Shown here one piece after another: positions 6,491 to 12,174 of a stretch of DNA of 12,174 bases. Made by a program: the position numbers and the translations under genes. Position 1 is the first letter of the stretch; each line of letters opens with the position of its first letter. The notes beneath the pieces were generated by a model. That model saw nothing but the letters and a program-made list of their open reading frames with translations. It was not told the DNA's origin and searched no databases. Location of the stretch: the NCBI GenBank assembly GCA_034429275.1, contig DAOUFU010000353.1, positions 1 through 12,174 of the forward strand, read 5' to 3'. Source of the DNA: DAOUFU01 sp034429275. GTDB taxonomy: Bacteria; Chloroflexota; Anaerolineae; Aggregatilineales; Aggregatilineaceae.

Positions 6491-7549
6491 GTGCTGCTGT
6501 TGGTCGCGTTGGGCCTTACCGCATGTGGGGGTGAGGAAACGCGCGCGCCCGCGACTCAGCGTCCCACACCTGTGCCGCCAACGCCGACACTGCGCTCGAC
6601 AGCGCTACCCGACGTGCCCGAAGCTCCAATGCTCGGAGACCCTGAACGTCCTATCGAACTGCTTTTCGCGGTTTCGTCGAGCGGGGCGGCCCAGCGAACT
6701 GCAAATGAACTTCAGCGCTTTTTGACCGATGCCCTTGAAGCCGAGATCACTGTTTCGCTGACTACCGAAGCATCGGCACTGGAGGCGCTCTGTTCAGGCC
6801 GTCCTGTCGCCGCCTGGCTGAGCGCTTTCTCATTTGTGAAGGCATACGAAACCTGTGGGGTGATTCCTGCCTTTGCAGTCACGCGCGGCACCCCTCCAGG
6901 TGTAACTATAGGCACTTCGACCTTGATCGTCGGCCCACGCGGCGAGACACGCCTTTCTAGCCTCGCTGGAAAAACCTTCTGCCGCAGCGCAGAAAGTGAC
7001 GATACGTTTGCGACATGGGTCCTGCCGAGCCTTATCCTCAACGGCGAAGGGATCGACCCCGTGACCGACCTGGCGGCGATCAGAGATATGCCCGACGATC
7101 TCTCCCTTGGAGCAGCCCTGCTGCAGGGGGTGTGCCACGCTGCCGCGTTTGTACCATCCGAATATGACAGCTTTCTGGAAAAGCTGGCACAGCGACTTTC
7201 TACCGAAGACAATCGCATACTGCCGCGAGATATCGACGAACGGCTGAGTGTGCTGTCTGAGGCAGGAGATGTCACCTACCCTGCCCAAGAAGCTGAGTGG
7301 CAGGGTTACCCGGAAAATGTCATCCCCTACGAAGTCCTGGCATTTGCGCCCGACTCCGCCTTGCCAGAAGCTTGGCGTGTAAATATTAGCGACAGCATTA
7401 AAGACTTTTTTGCGAATCGCACGAATGGGACGGCACGAGCCAGTGGACTGCTCAACGCCAGCGGTGTGATCGCGGTCGATCCGGAGGACTTTGTGGCTTT
7501 CCGCGATCTGCTTGCCCGTGCCAAATGGGATATGACATTCGCCGGTTGA
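6491..7549 (+). CDS. PhnD-like periplasmic substrate-binding lipoprotein
   Basis: 352 aa from the GTG at 6491. The lipobox LTAC puts the lipidated Cys at residue 12, followed by a Pro/Thr-rich linker (about 19-45) and a type-2 periplasmic binding fold. PhnD-like signs: LCSGRPVAAWLSAFSFVKAY (100-119; family 'SG.VDVAWLG'), the SLAGKTFCRSAESDDTF stretch (157-173; family 'L.GKTFA..D..S'), ILNGEGIDP (182-190) and LLQGVCHAAAFV (210-221). Such proteins capture phosphonate, phosphite or related anions for an ABC importer, but no permease or ATPase gene is nearby, so the ligand is unknown. Four cysteines in the mature domain (C101, C122, C164, C215) could form disulfides. The start is doubtful: from GTG the signal peptide lacks any positive charge, whereas the frame open upstream from ATC 6452 adds a proper n-region (FIRRLLAV). 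It stops just before a clear terminator. Family moderately sure. Confidence 0.82.
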   Translation: MLLLVALGLTACGGEETRAPATQRPTPVPPTPTLRSTALPDVPEAPMLGDPERPIELLFAVSSSGAAQRTANELQRFLTDALEAEITVSLTTEASALEALCSGRPVAAWLSAFSFVKAYETCGVIPAFAVTRGTPPGVTIGTSTLIVGPRGETRLSSLAGKTFCRSAESDDTFATWVLPSLILNGEGIDPVTDLAAIRDMPDDLSLGAALLQGVCHAAAFVPSEYDSFLEKLAQRLSTEDNRILPRDIDERLSVLSEAGDVTYPAQEAEWQGYPENVIPYEVLAFAPDSALPEAWRVNISDSIKDFFANRTNGTARASGLLNASGVIAVDPEDFVAFRDLLARAKWDMTFAG

Positions 7550-7576
7550 CGCCAAGAACCCGCGTCGTCGCGTACC

Positions 7577-7611
7577 AGCGGCGCAGGGTAACACTCTGCG
7601 CCGTTTAGTTT
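7577..7611 (+). terminator. Rho-independent terminator after the PhnD-like gene
   Basis: CGGCGCAG (7579-7586) pairs perfectly with CTGCGCCG (7596-7603). The stem can extend inward by G-U, G-C and U-A pairs to leave a 3-nt AAC loop. The T-rich TTTAGTTT follows at 7604-7611. It begins about 28 bp after the TGA of the lipoprotein gene and ends 17 bp before the glycosyltransferase ATG. Confidence 0.8.
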
Positions 7612-7628
7612 GCTGCCGCACCAGGACC

Positions 7629-8606
7629 ATGAACAACATTCCCGAACTAGCTGTGATCATTGTTTCGTGGAACACGCGCGAGTTGACGCTCGACGCCCTC
7701 CGCACCCTGTACGCAGATCTTGACGCTCATGGCCCCAGAGCAGAAGTTTGGGTAGTCGACAATGCATCCTCTGATGGATCGGCTACTGCCATAGAAACAG
7801 CTTTTCCTCGCGCCCACCTCATCCGCAGCCAGGCCAATCTGGGTTTTGCCGGTGGGAACAACCTGGCTCTGCGTGCTCTGGGATTCACCGATTCCCCACT
7901 TGCCGATCCAATCGAAGACGTCAGTCAGCCCTCCGCAGTATATTTGCTCAATTCGGATACACGATCTATGCCAGGAGCCACGCGCGCACTCTTCGATGCG
8001 CTGTTCACCTTGCCGAATGCGGGTGTGGTGGGTGCTCAACTAGCCTATGAGGATGGCTCATTCCAGCATGGCGCGTTTCGGTTCCCTGGCCTGGGCCAAC
8101 TCTGGGTTGATCTACTGCCTGTGCCAGGCCGCCTGCACGAAAGCGCATTGAATGGGCGCTATCCCCGGCAGCTTTATGCGCAGGGTGTTCCATTCCCGGT
8201 GGACCACACACTGGGCGCAACCATGATGCTCCGTAGAGAAGTGATCCGACAAACCGGCCTGTTTGATGAAGGCTACTTCATGTATTGTGAGGAAATTGAC
8301 TGGAGCATTCGCATTCGGAAAGCTGGGTGGGAAATCTACGCAGTCCCGGCAGCACACGTGACTCATCTGGCCGGACAAAGCACGCGCCAGGTTCGGCCCC
8401 AGAGCATTGTCAACCTGTGGCGCAGTCGCTTCAGGCTTTATGAGAAACATTATCCGCCGCTTAAGCGTTTCCTGGCCCGACGTATCATTCGCCTGGGCAT
8501 GCGTCGCCAGATACACCTGGCCGATCGTGCACTGGCCGAAGGCACCTTATCGCCGGAAGCACACGCCGCCCTGGTCGCCGCCTATCGCACCGTGCAAACC
8601 CTATAA
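7629..8606 (+). CDS. Family 2 glycosyltransferase (rhamnosyltransferase-like)
   Basis: 325 aa inverting GT-A transferase that moves a sugar from a nucleotide donor to a cell-surface glycan; sugar and acceptor cannot be told from sequence. Motifs in order: AVIIVSWNTRE at 8-18, VVDNASSDGS at 42-51 (nucleotide-binding Asp), NLGFAGGNN at 70-78, LLNSDT at 106-111 (DXD-equivalent), and GLFDEGYFMYCEEIDWSIR at 210-228 with the catalytic-base acidic pair, then HVTHLAGQS (243-251). This set is typical of the WcaA/rhamnosyltransferase-like GT2 subgroup. The C-terminal region (about 265-300) is basic (RFLARRIIRLGMRR) and may contact the membrane. No transmembrane segment, so cytoplasmic. The Shine-Dalgarno is weak (AGGA close to the ATG). 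It follows a terminator by 17 bp with no obvious promoter, so its expression may depend on read-through. Likely co-transcribed with the next gene. Confidence 0.92.
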   Translation: MNNIPELAVIIVSWNTRELTLDALRTLYADLDAHGPRAEVWVVDNASSDGSATAIETAFPRAHLIRSQANLGFAGGNNLALRALGFTDSPLADPIEDVSQPSAVYLLNSDTRSMPGATRALFDALFTLPNAGVVGAQLAYEDGSFQHGAFRFPGLGQLWVDLLPVPGRLHESALNGRYPRQLYAQGVPFPVDHTLGATMMLRREVIRQTGLFDEGYFMYCEEIDWSIRIRKAGWEIYAVPAAHVTHLAGQSTRQVRPQSIVNLWRSRFRLYEKHYPPLKRFLARRIIRLGMRRQIHLADRALAEGTLSPEAHAALVAAYRTVQTL

Positions 8607-8628
8607 AGCACATGCTGACGAGGAGATT

Positions 8629-9384
8629 ATGCCCGCTCACCTGACTGCCATCATCATCGCTAAAGACGAAGAGTTCCATATCGCGGAATGTATCGCCAGC
8701 GTGCAGTGGGTTGGGCGTGTGATCGTCTTTATGGACCCCACCACCAGCGACAGCACCGCCGAGATCGCGCGCACCTGTGGGGCCGAAGTGATGAGCCACC
8801 AGTTTGAAAACTTCGCCAAGCAGCGGAATGAAGCTCTGCGCGCCGCCGACTCCGAATGGGTCCTGTTTATTGATGCAGATGAGCGCTCATCACCCGAACA
8901 GGCTGACGAAATTCACCAGGTCCTGGACAATCCAGCTCATTTTGGCTATTGGATTCCGCGCCACAACTATATTTTTGGAAAACTGACTCGCCACACCGGC
9001 TGGTATCCCGATTACCAGATGCGGCTCCTGCAGACGGCCCATGCGCGTTACGATCCTGCACGCGAAGTCCATGAGTTGGTCCTGCTCGATGGTAAGCCAG
9101 GTTATCTGAACACACCGTTCATCCACTACAACTACCTGAATTTCGCACAGTTTCGCCAAAAACAAAGCCGCTATGCCCGTTACGATGCCCGCATCCTATA
9201 TGAGCAAGGGGTTCGCCCCCGCCCTCACAAATACGTCACGCAACCACTACGCCACTTCATCTGGCGATTTGTCACGCTGCAAGGTTACCGCGATGGGTTT
9301 CATGGGCTGAGGCTCAGTGTGTTGATGGCCTGGTACGAGTTCCAAAAATACGTCGAGTTGCGCCGCCTAACCCGCCAGCCTTGA
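8629..9384 (+). CDS. Family 2 glycosyltransferase, WaaE/KdtX-like
   Basis: 251 aa. Resembles the LPS-core beta-1,4-glucosyltransferase subgroup (WaaE/KdtX-like GT2), which acts on the cytoplasmic face in building surface glycans; in a Chloroflexota-like cell without classical LPS the acceptor is unknown. Visible: LTAIIIAKDEEFHIAECI at 5-22 (family 'IIAKNEE..I..CL'), DPTTSDSTAEIA at 36-47 in place of the usual DSGSTDRT, FENFAKQRNEAL at 59-70, LFIDADE at 79-85 (DXD metal site), HTGWYPDYQMRLL at 122-134 and REVHE at 145-149. These are all subgroup signatures. The frame is open upstream through the previous gene, but the ATG at 8629 with AGGAG 3 nt before it is the natural start, 22 bp after the preceding stop. 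Complete, with no odd composition. Ends 5 bp from the convergent gene. Confidence 0.93.
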   Translation: MPAHLTAIIIAKDEEFHIAECIASVQWVGRVIVFMDPTTSDSTAEIARTCGAEVMSHQFENFAKQRNEALRAADSEWVLFIDADERSSPEQADEIHQVLDNPAHFGYWIPRHNYIFGKLTRHTGWYPDYQMRLLQTAHARYDPAREVHELVLLDGKPGYLNTPFIHYNYLNFAQFRQKQSRYARYDARILYEQGVRPRPHKYVTQPLRHFIWRFVTLQGYRDGFHGLRLSVLMAWYEFQKYVELRRLTRQP

Positions 9385-9399
9385 GATCGTTAGCGGCGC
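9360..9399. terminator. Hairpin spanning both stop codons of convergent genes
   Basis: GCGCCGCcTAAC (9360-9371) pairs with GTTAGCGGCGC (9389-9399): 11 base pairs with one bulged C and a 17-nt loop. The TGA of the glycosyltransferase (9382-9384) is in the loop and the TAA of the opposite gene (9392-9390) is in the right arm. It would form in both transcripts. No U tract lies on either side, so bidirectional termination is inference. Confidence 0.45.
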
Positions 9400-10526
9400 T
9401 GGTTCAGCACGTCTACCAACGCGTACAACCCACCTGCGACCACGCCGTGCCCACCCAGGATGACCGGAATAGGACATTCCGCCGCCGCACGGGTGAATTC
9501 GCGCAGCCAGCCGTGCCCAACAGCCTCGATCATGAGCAGGTCTGAGGCGAACCGGTCTGCACGGTTTGGAAACTGGCCTGCATTGGCAGCCATCAGGACA
9601 CGGGAGTCAATGATTGCTGCATCGGCCATTTCGCCAAGAGTCGAGAAAAACGCTTCTGGCCCAATCTCGGCCAGCAGCCGCCCCACCAGTGATTTCACTT
9701 CACCGCGCGTCAGCCGTTCACTGGCGACCATGCCCCTTTCCTCGGAAAACACGCGCACCCAGCACTGTGATGCTTTGTTGAGCGCCTGCCAGGCTAATGG
9801 AGACACCCGCCCGATCAGCGCCAGGTGACTTTCCGGGCGAGCAATGACATCCAGCACAGGCTCCACCGGCACGCGGTCTAGCAAAGGAGAACGCAGCACC
9901 TCGGCCAGATGTGGCGCACATGCAGGGTGATGACGAGCAATCGCCAGATCGGTCGGTGTGTCCAGGTCCATACTGGAAGCCGGGCGTACGCCCGATAACA
10001 CTCGAACATCAAACACCCAATCCTGCTGGAGCATCCATGCAAGGCTGTTGTCGCGCGCAGCGCGTCTGATGATCTCCAATGCGTCTCTTGCGTGAGAAAG
10101 TCCTACCCAGTCACTGGAATGCAGATTGTTGGTCAGCGCAATGTGCGAAGGGATTTTGCCCTCTGGTCCTCCATAAGCAGATTGGCGTAACATGCCTTGC
10201 AACAAGCCGATCATGTCCTGGGTGAGCAAAGGAGCACTCCCTGCCCCGAAATAAATCACAGGGGACAGGTCGTATCGCTCGATCAGACCTGCCAGGCGCT
10301 CGCCAAAATGAAAAGCACCCTGGTCAACATCGGCAATGACGTGTGTCATGGCAGGCAGCCAATCTAACTCTGGGCCTGCCACCACCACCGGGCACACCCC
10401 CTCAGCGTTGAGAACATCGAGAAGATCAAGGACCGCTGCCTGCAGCGCTTCCTGAACCAATACCTCTTGGGGCGTCGTACCTCCCCGCCCCACCAGAATG
10501 ATCGCACTCACCGCCTCTGACTGCAT
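9390..10526 (-). CDS. Unrecognised protein: degenerate nucleotidyltransferase-like N-domain plus unknown C-domain
   Basis: 378 aa from the ATG at 10526 (an AAAGG lies about 10 nt upstream; the frame is open to 10601, but that would overlap the hpf terminator). Residues about 6-200 look like a MobA/CofC-type GT-A nucleotidyltransferase: a beta-strand start SAIILVGRGG, a mid-domain VIYFGAGSAPLLTQDMI at 90-106 where active enzymes have a metal-binding Asp (as in 'ADLPLLT'), and SMDLDTPTDLAIAR at 185-198, matching the 'DIDTPEDL' end motif. The N-terminal 'LAAGxGxRM' loop is not conserved, so activity is doubtful. Residues about 225-378 are a separate domain I do not recognise, with GHGWLREFTRAA and PVILGGHGVVAGGLYALV near the end. 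No signal peptide or membrane segment. It follows hpf after a strong terminator and converges with the glycosyltransferase gene. Function unknown. Confidence 0.75.
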   Translation of the reverse strand: MQSEAVSAIILVGRGGTTPQEVLVQEALQAAVLDLLDVLNAEGVCPVVVAGPELDWLPAMTHVIADVDQGAFHFGERLAGLIERYDLSPVIYFGAGSAPLLTQDMIGLLQGMLRQSAYGGPEGKIPSHIALTNNLHSSDWVGLSHARDALEIIRRAARDNSLAWMLQQDWVFDVRVLSGVRPASSMDLDTPTDLAIARHHPACAPHLAEVLRSPLLDRVPVEPVLDVIARPESHLALIGRVSPLAWQALNKASQCWVRVFSEERGMVASERLTRGEVKSLVGRLLAEIGPEAFFSTLGEMADAAIIDSRVLMAANAGQFPNRADRFASDLLMIEAVGHGWLREFTRAAAECPIPVILGGHGVVAGGLYALVDVLNQRR

Positions 10527-10557
10527 CCCTGCACTACCTTTCGTTCTTCCCACAGAC

Positions 10558-10586
10558 AAAAAAGCCGGAAGCACCTGGCTTCCGGC
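10558..10586 (-). terminator. Rho-independent terminator of hpf
   Basis: On the minus strand GCCGGAAGC (10586-10578), loop CAGGT, GCTTCCGGC (10572-10564), then six T (10563-10558): a perfect 9-bp GC-rich stem with a 5-nt loop and U tract. It starts about 20 bp after the hpf stop. The next gene on this strand starts only 31 bp beyond it. Confidence 0.93.
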
Positions 10587-10606
10587 CAATGGTAACCCCA
10601 ATACAC

Positions 10607-11188
10607 TTACCTGAGCTGTGGCTCAAGCACGCCATAATTCCCGTCATCGCGCCGGTACAGCACACCGATCCGGGACGTCTCTGCATTGTAGAAGACAAAG
10701 AAATTGTGCCCAAGCAGCTCCATCTGGTCAATCGCTTCATCCTCACTCATCGGAATCAGCTCAATCTGCTTGCGGCGAACAATAGCGACCTTTTCTTCTT
10801 CCGTCTCACTCTCGACATCATCCACTGGCAGTGGTTCCATCATCGCCAGCTCAGCGTCGGTCACCTCATACCGACCCGTGCCACGACGCTTGCGCTTCCC
10901 CTTATAACGACTGATTTGGCGGTACATTTTGTCCAGTGCGATATCCAGGGCTGAATAGATATCGCCCTGCCGCTTTTCTTCGGCGCGCAGAATCACGCCG
11001 CGTTGATTGCGCACGGTAAGTTGCGCGATGCTTTGATCGCCCCCCTGCTTACGTCGCTCAACAGCCAGGTCCACGCGCACTTCATCAATATTCGGCAGGT
11101 ACCGGTCCAGTTTGTTGACCTTTTTCTCGACATGATCCTGCAAACGTGAATTGACATCGACATTTCGTGCGTGGATCTTGAGTTCCAT
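10607..11188 (-). CDS. hpf: Ribosome hibernation promoting factor, long form
   Basis: 193 aa cytoplasmic protein that binds the 30S decoding centre in stationary phase or stress and dimerises ribosomes into inactive 100S particles. The N-terminal S30AE domain (1-100) starts MELKIHARNVDV and has the basic patch (KMYRQISRYKGKRKRR, 87-102). An acidic linker (about 118-133, VESETEEE) leads to the C-terminal dimerisation domain (134-193) with VRRKQIELIPMSEDEAIDQM and HNFFVFYNAET, ending DGNYGVLEPQL. Length and two-domain layout are those of long HPF. A strong AAGGAG lies about 7 nt before the ATG. A TATAAT box at 11243-11238 lies about 50 nt upstream and a strong terminator follows, so it is probably its own transcription unit, which suits growth-phase control. 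Lies between comF and the unknown gene. Confidence 0.97.
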   Translation of the reverse strand: MELKIHARNVDVNSRLQDHVEKKVNKLDRYLPNIDEVRVDLAVERRKQGGDQSIAQLTVRNQRGVILRAEEKRQGDIYSALDIALDKMYRQISRYKGKRKRRGTGRYEVTDAELAMMEPLPVDDVESETEEEKVAIVRRKQIELIPMSEDEAIDQMELLGHNFFVFYNAETSRIGVLYRRDDGNYGVLEPQLR

Positions 11189-11237
11189 CGGGATCTCCTT
11201 TGACGTGCAGCCTTGACAGTGTTAAGTCTTTGTTCAA

Positions 11238-11243
11238 ATTATA
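11238..11243 (-). promoter_or_regulatory. -10 element (perfect TATAAT) upstream of hpf
   Basis: The minus strand reads TATAAT exactly, in the 83-bp gap between the comF stop and the hpf ATG. Transcription would begin near 11231, about 43 nt before the ATG. The hexamer 17 nt upstream (TGCGGA) is a poor -35, so the promoter may need an activator or another sigma factor. Confidence 0.55.
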
Positions 11244-11271
11244 CAGGCGAACGCGCGCGATCCGCACGCGG

Positions 11272-12012
11272 TCACCGGTTCCTACTATCCATCCGGTCAT
11301 CCACAGCACTGGCCACCGCCGCACCAAACACCATGAGCGCTCCTGCCGCTCGCAATGCATCTGCACATGCGCTCAAAGTCGCGCCCGTCGTCAGTACATC
11401 ATCCACGATCAACACGCGCCGGGCGTGCACGAGTTGTTCGCTCGCCTCGAAAGCCCCGGCCACATTCTCTTTCCGCTCAGAGGCGCTCAAGGTCACTTGC
11501 GAAGCCGTCGCCCGGATACGGCGGATCGCCTCAGGCACGAAAGGCCACCCCTGACGCTCCGCCAGGCTACGTGCCAGCAGCGCCGCCTGGTTATATCCTC
11601 TCTCACGTAGGCGCGATTCGTGCATTGGGACGGCAGTAACCAGGTCAACCTCCCATCCCTGATCTCGAACCGTATTTTCCAGCAAGTCGGTGAGAGGCCC
11701 GGCCAGCCGGGTTTGATTGAGGTATTTGAAGGCATGGATGGAATCGCGGATCGGCCCCGTATACACCGCCCGCACCACGAGTCCATCGAACGCCGGCAGC
11801 ACGCGCCGCGGAGCAGCCTCTATAGTTGCGAGGCAGCGATCGCACAAAAAACTCCCGACACGCTCGCAGCTCACACAGATCGGTGGGAAGACCAGGTCAC
11901 ACACCGTCGTATAAGCCTGTTGTGCCAGGAGTCTGATTAGCTTGATTGACCGGCGGCCCCCTTTACCGACCACCGGCGGCTCAGCCCGTCGTTGGGCAGG
12001 TAGGGTCACCAC
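11272..12012 (-). CDS. comF: ComF family phosphoribosyltransferase-like protein
   Basis: 246 aa cytoplasmic protein of the ComF/GntX family, needed for DNA uptake in naturally competent species, with a type I phosphoribosyltransferase fold whose reaction is not settled. An N-terminal zinc-ribbon-like CxxC pair is intact: PPICVSCERV (C46, C49) and FLCDRC (C57, C60). Family motifs follow: IHAFKYLNQTRLAGPL at 92-107, the RGYNQAALLAR run at 138-148, QVTLSASERKENVAGAF at 172-188, and the PRPP loop LIVDDVLTTGAT at 201-212. The start is GTG at 12012 (a second GTG follows), with GGAG 5 nt upstream. About 35 N-terminal residues before the zinc motif are basic and not conserved. It starts 23 bp after the TadC-like stop and is probably co-transcribed with it. 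Complete and intact. Confidence 0.95.
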   Translation of the reverse strand: MVTLPAQRRAEPPVVGKGGRRSIKLIRLLAQQAYTTVCDLVFPPICVSCERVGSFLCDRCLATIEAAPRRVLPAFDGLVVRAVYTGPIRDSIHAFKYLNQTRLAGPLTDLLENTVRDQGWEVDLVTAVPMHESRLRERGYNQAALLARSLAERQGWPFVPEAIRRIRATASQVTLSASERKENVAGAFEASEQLVHARRVLIVDDVLTTGATLSACADALRAAGALMVFGAAVASAVDDRMDSRNR

Positions 12013-12035
12013 AATTGCTCCGGTTCCCGCACGGT

Positions 12036-12174
12036 TCAGAGTGCACCCATGACGCCTGAATCCAGAATCACGATCACGGACGGCCCCACCAACACGATCC
12101 AGATGGATGGGAAGATCAGCAGACCCATCGGGATCATCATCTTGCCCGGCGCTTGCTGTGCTGTTTCCGGCGCG
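12036..12174 (-). CDS. TadC/GspF-like type II secretion F family protein, C-terminus only
   Basis: Only the last 45 residues are in the window; the N-terminus lies off the right edge. Read from the edge, the frame gives a short polar stretch ending QQAPGKMMIPMGLLIFPSIW, then IVLVGPSVIVILDSG, then a TGA stop at 12038-12036. The pattern K-M-x-x-P-x-x-L-x-x-x-P followed by a hydrophobic stretch with LxGP is the standard end of TadC/GspF-type inner-membrane platform proteins, which support assembly of Tad/Flp or type IV pili. The hydrophobic run is the last transmembrane segment. It is 23 bp upstream of comF on the same strand. The family call rests on this short tail, so it is moderately sure. 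Confidence 0.7.
   Translation of the reverse strand, partial: APETAQQAPGKMMIPMGLLIFPSIWIVLVGPSVIVILDSGVMGAL

Noticed and set aside
6830..7705. Minus-strand open frame of 291 codons opposite the lipoprotein gene
   Set aside because: It would run through the terminator and into the glycosyltransferase start; composition is unlike a real protein.
8407..8628. Upstream in-frame extension of the second glycosyltransferase
   Set aside because: It overlaps the conserved C-terminus of the preceding gene; the ATG at 8629 has its own Shine-Dalgarno and begins exactly at the family's N-terminal motif.
10527..10601. Upstream extension of the unknown 378-aa protein
   Set aside because: The extra 25 codons would be encoded by the hpf terminator itself; the ATG at 10526 starts right before the first beta strand.
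1..12174. CRISPR array, insertion sequence, phage or toxin-antitoxin locus
   Set aside because: No spaced direct repeats, transposase motifs, terminal inverted repeats or paired small genes were seen; all sizeable stretches are accounted for by the listed genes.

Overview
This 12.2 kb window looks like ordinary bacterial chromosome, moderately to highly GC-rich, packed with genes and dominated by housekeeping functions. I see no phage, transposon, CRISPR, rRNA or tRNA gene. The gene content suggests a member of the Chloroflexota, possibly of the Anaerolineae type: a LonA protease with an AlbA_2-type regulator behind it, a long-form hibernation factor, ComF beside the end of a TadC-like pilus gene, and lipoproteins with proline/threonine-rich linkers. 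That placement is inference from remembered gene neighbourhoods and protein style, and needs a marker-gene or homology search.

There are three transcriptional blocks. Block 1 (minus strand, 4678 down to 1) runs folC (folylpolyglutamate/dihydrofolate synthase), lon (ATP-dependent protease), then an AlbA_2-domain ATP-binding regulator-like gene cut by the left edge. Spacing is tight. A promoter-like pair (4786-4814) lies upstream of folC, with a perfect 10-bp tandem repeat (4765-4784) covering the predicted start of transcription. Block 2 (plus strand, 4956 to 9384) is envelope-related: a membrane-anchored protein with two FlgD-like Ig modules, a PhnD-like substrate-binding lipoprotein followed by a clear Rho-independent terminator, and two family-2 glycosyltransferases that sit 22 bp apart.

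Block 3 (minus strand, 12174 down to 9390) runs the C-terminus of a TadC/GspF-like membrane protein (cut by the right edge), comF, hpf (with its own TATAAT box, a strong Shine-Dalgarno and a textbook terminator), then an unrecognised protein resembling a degenerate nucleotidyltransferase joined to an unknown domain. Blocks 2 and 3 converge with only 5 bp between stop codons, and a hairpin covers both stops. Blocks 1 and 2 diverge from the largest gap (4679-4955), the only sizeable non-coding stretch.

The blocks serve separate jobs: protein quality control and folate metabolism; surface or secreted proteins and glycan synthesis; and ribosome hibernation next to DNA-uptake/pilus functions. I find no convincing new multi-gene system. 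The items most worth a second look are the unrecognised two-part protein at 9390-10526, the start of the PhnD-like lipoprotein (possible AUC start), the Ig-module anchor protein, the tandem repeat at the folC promoter, and the shared hairpin between the convergent genes.
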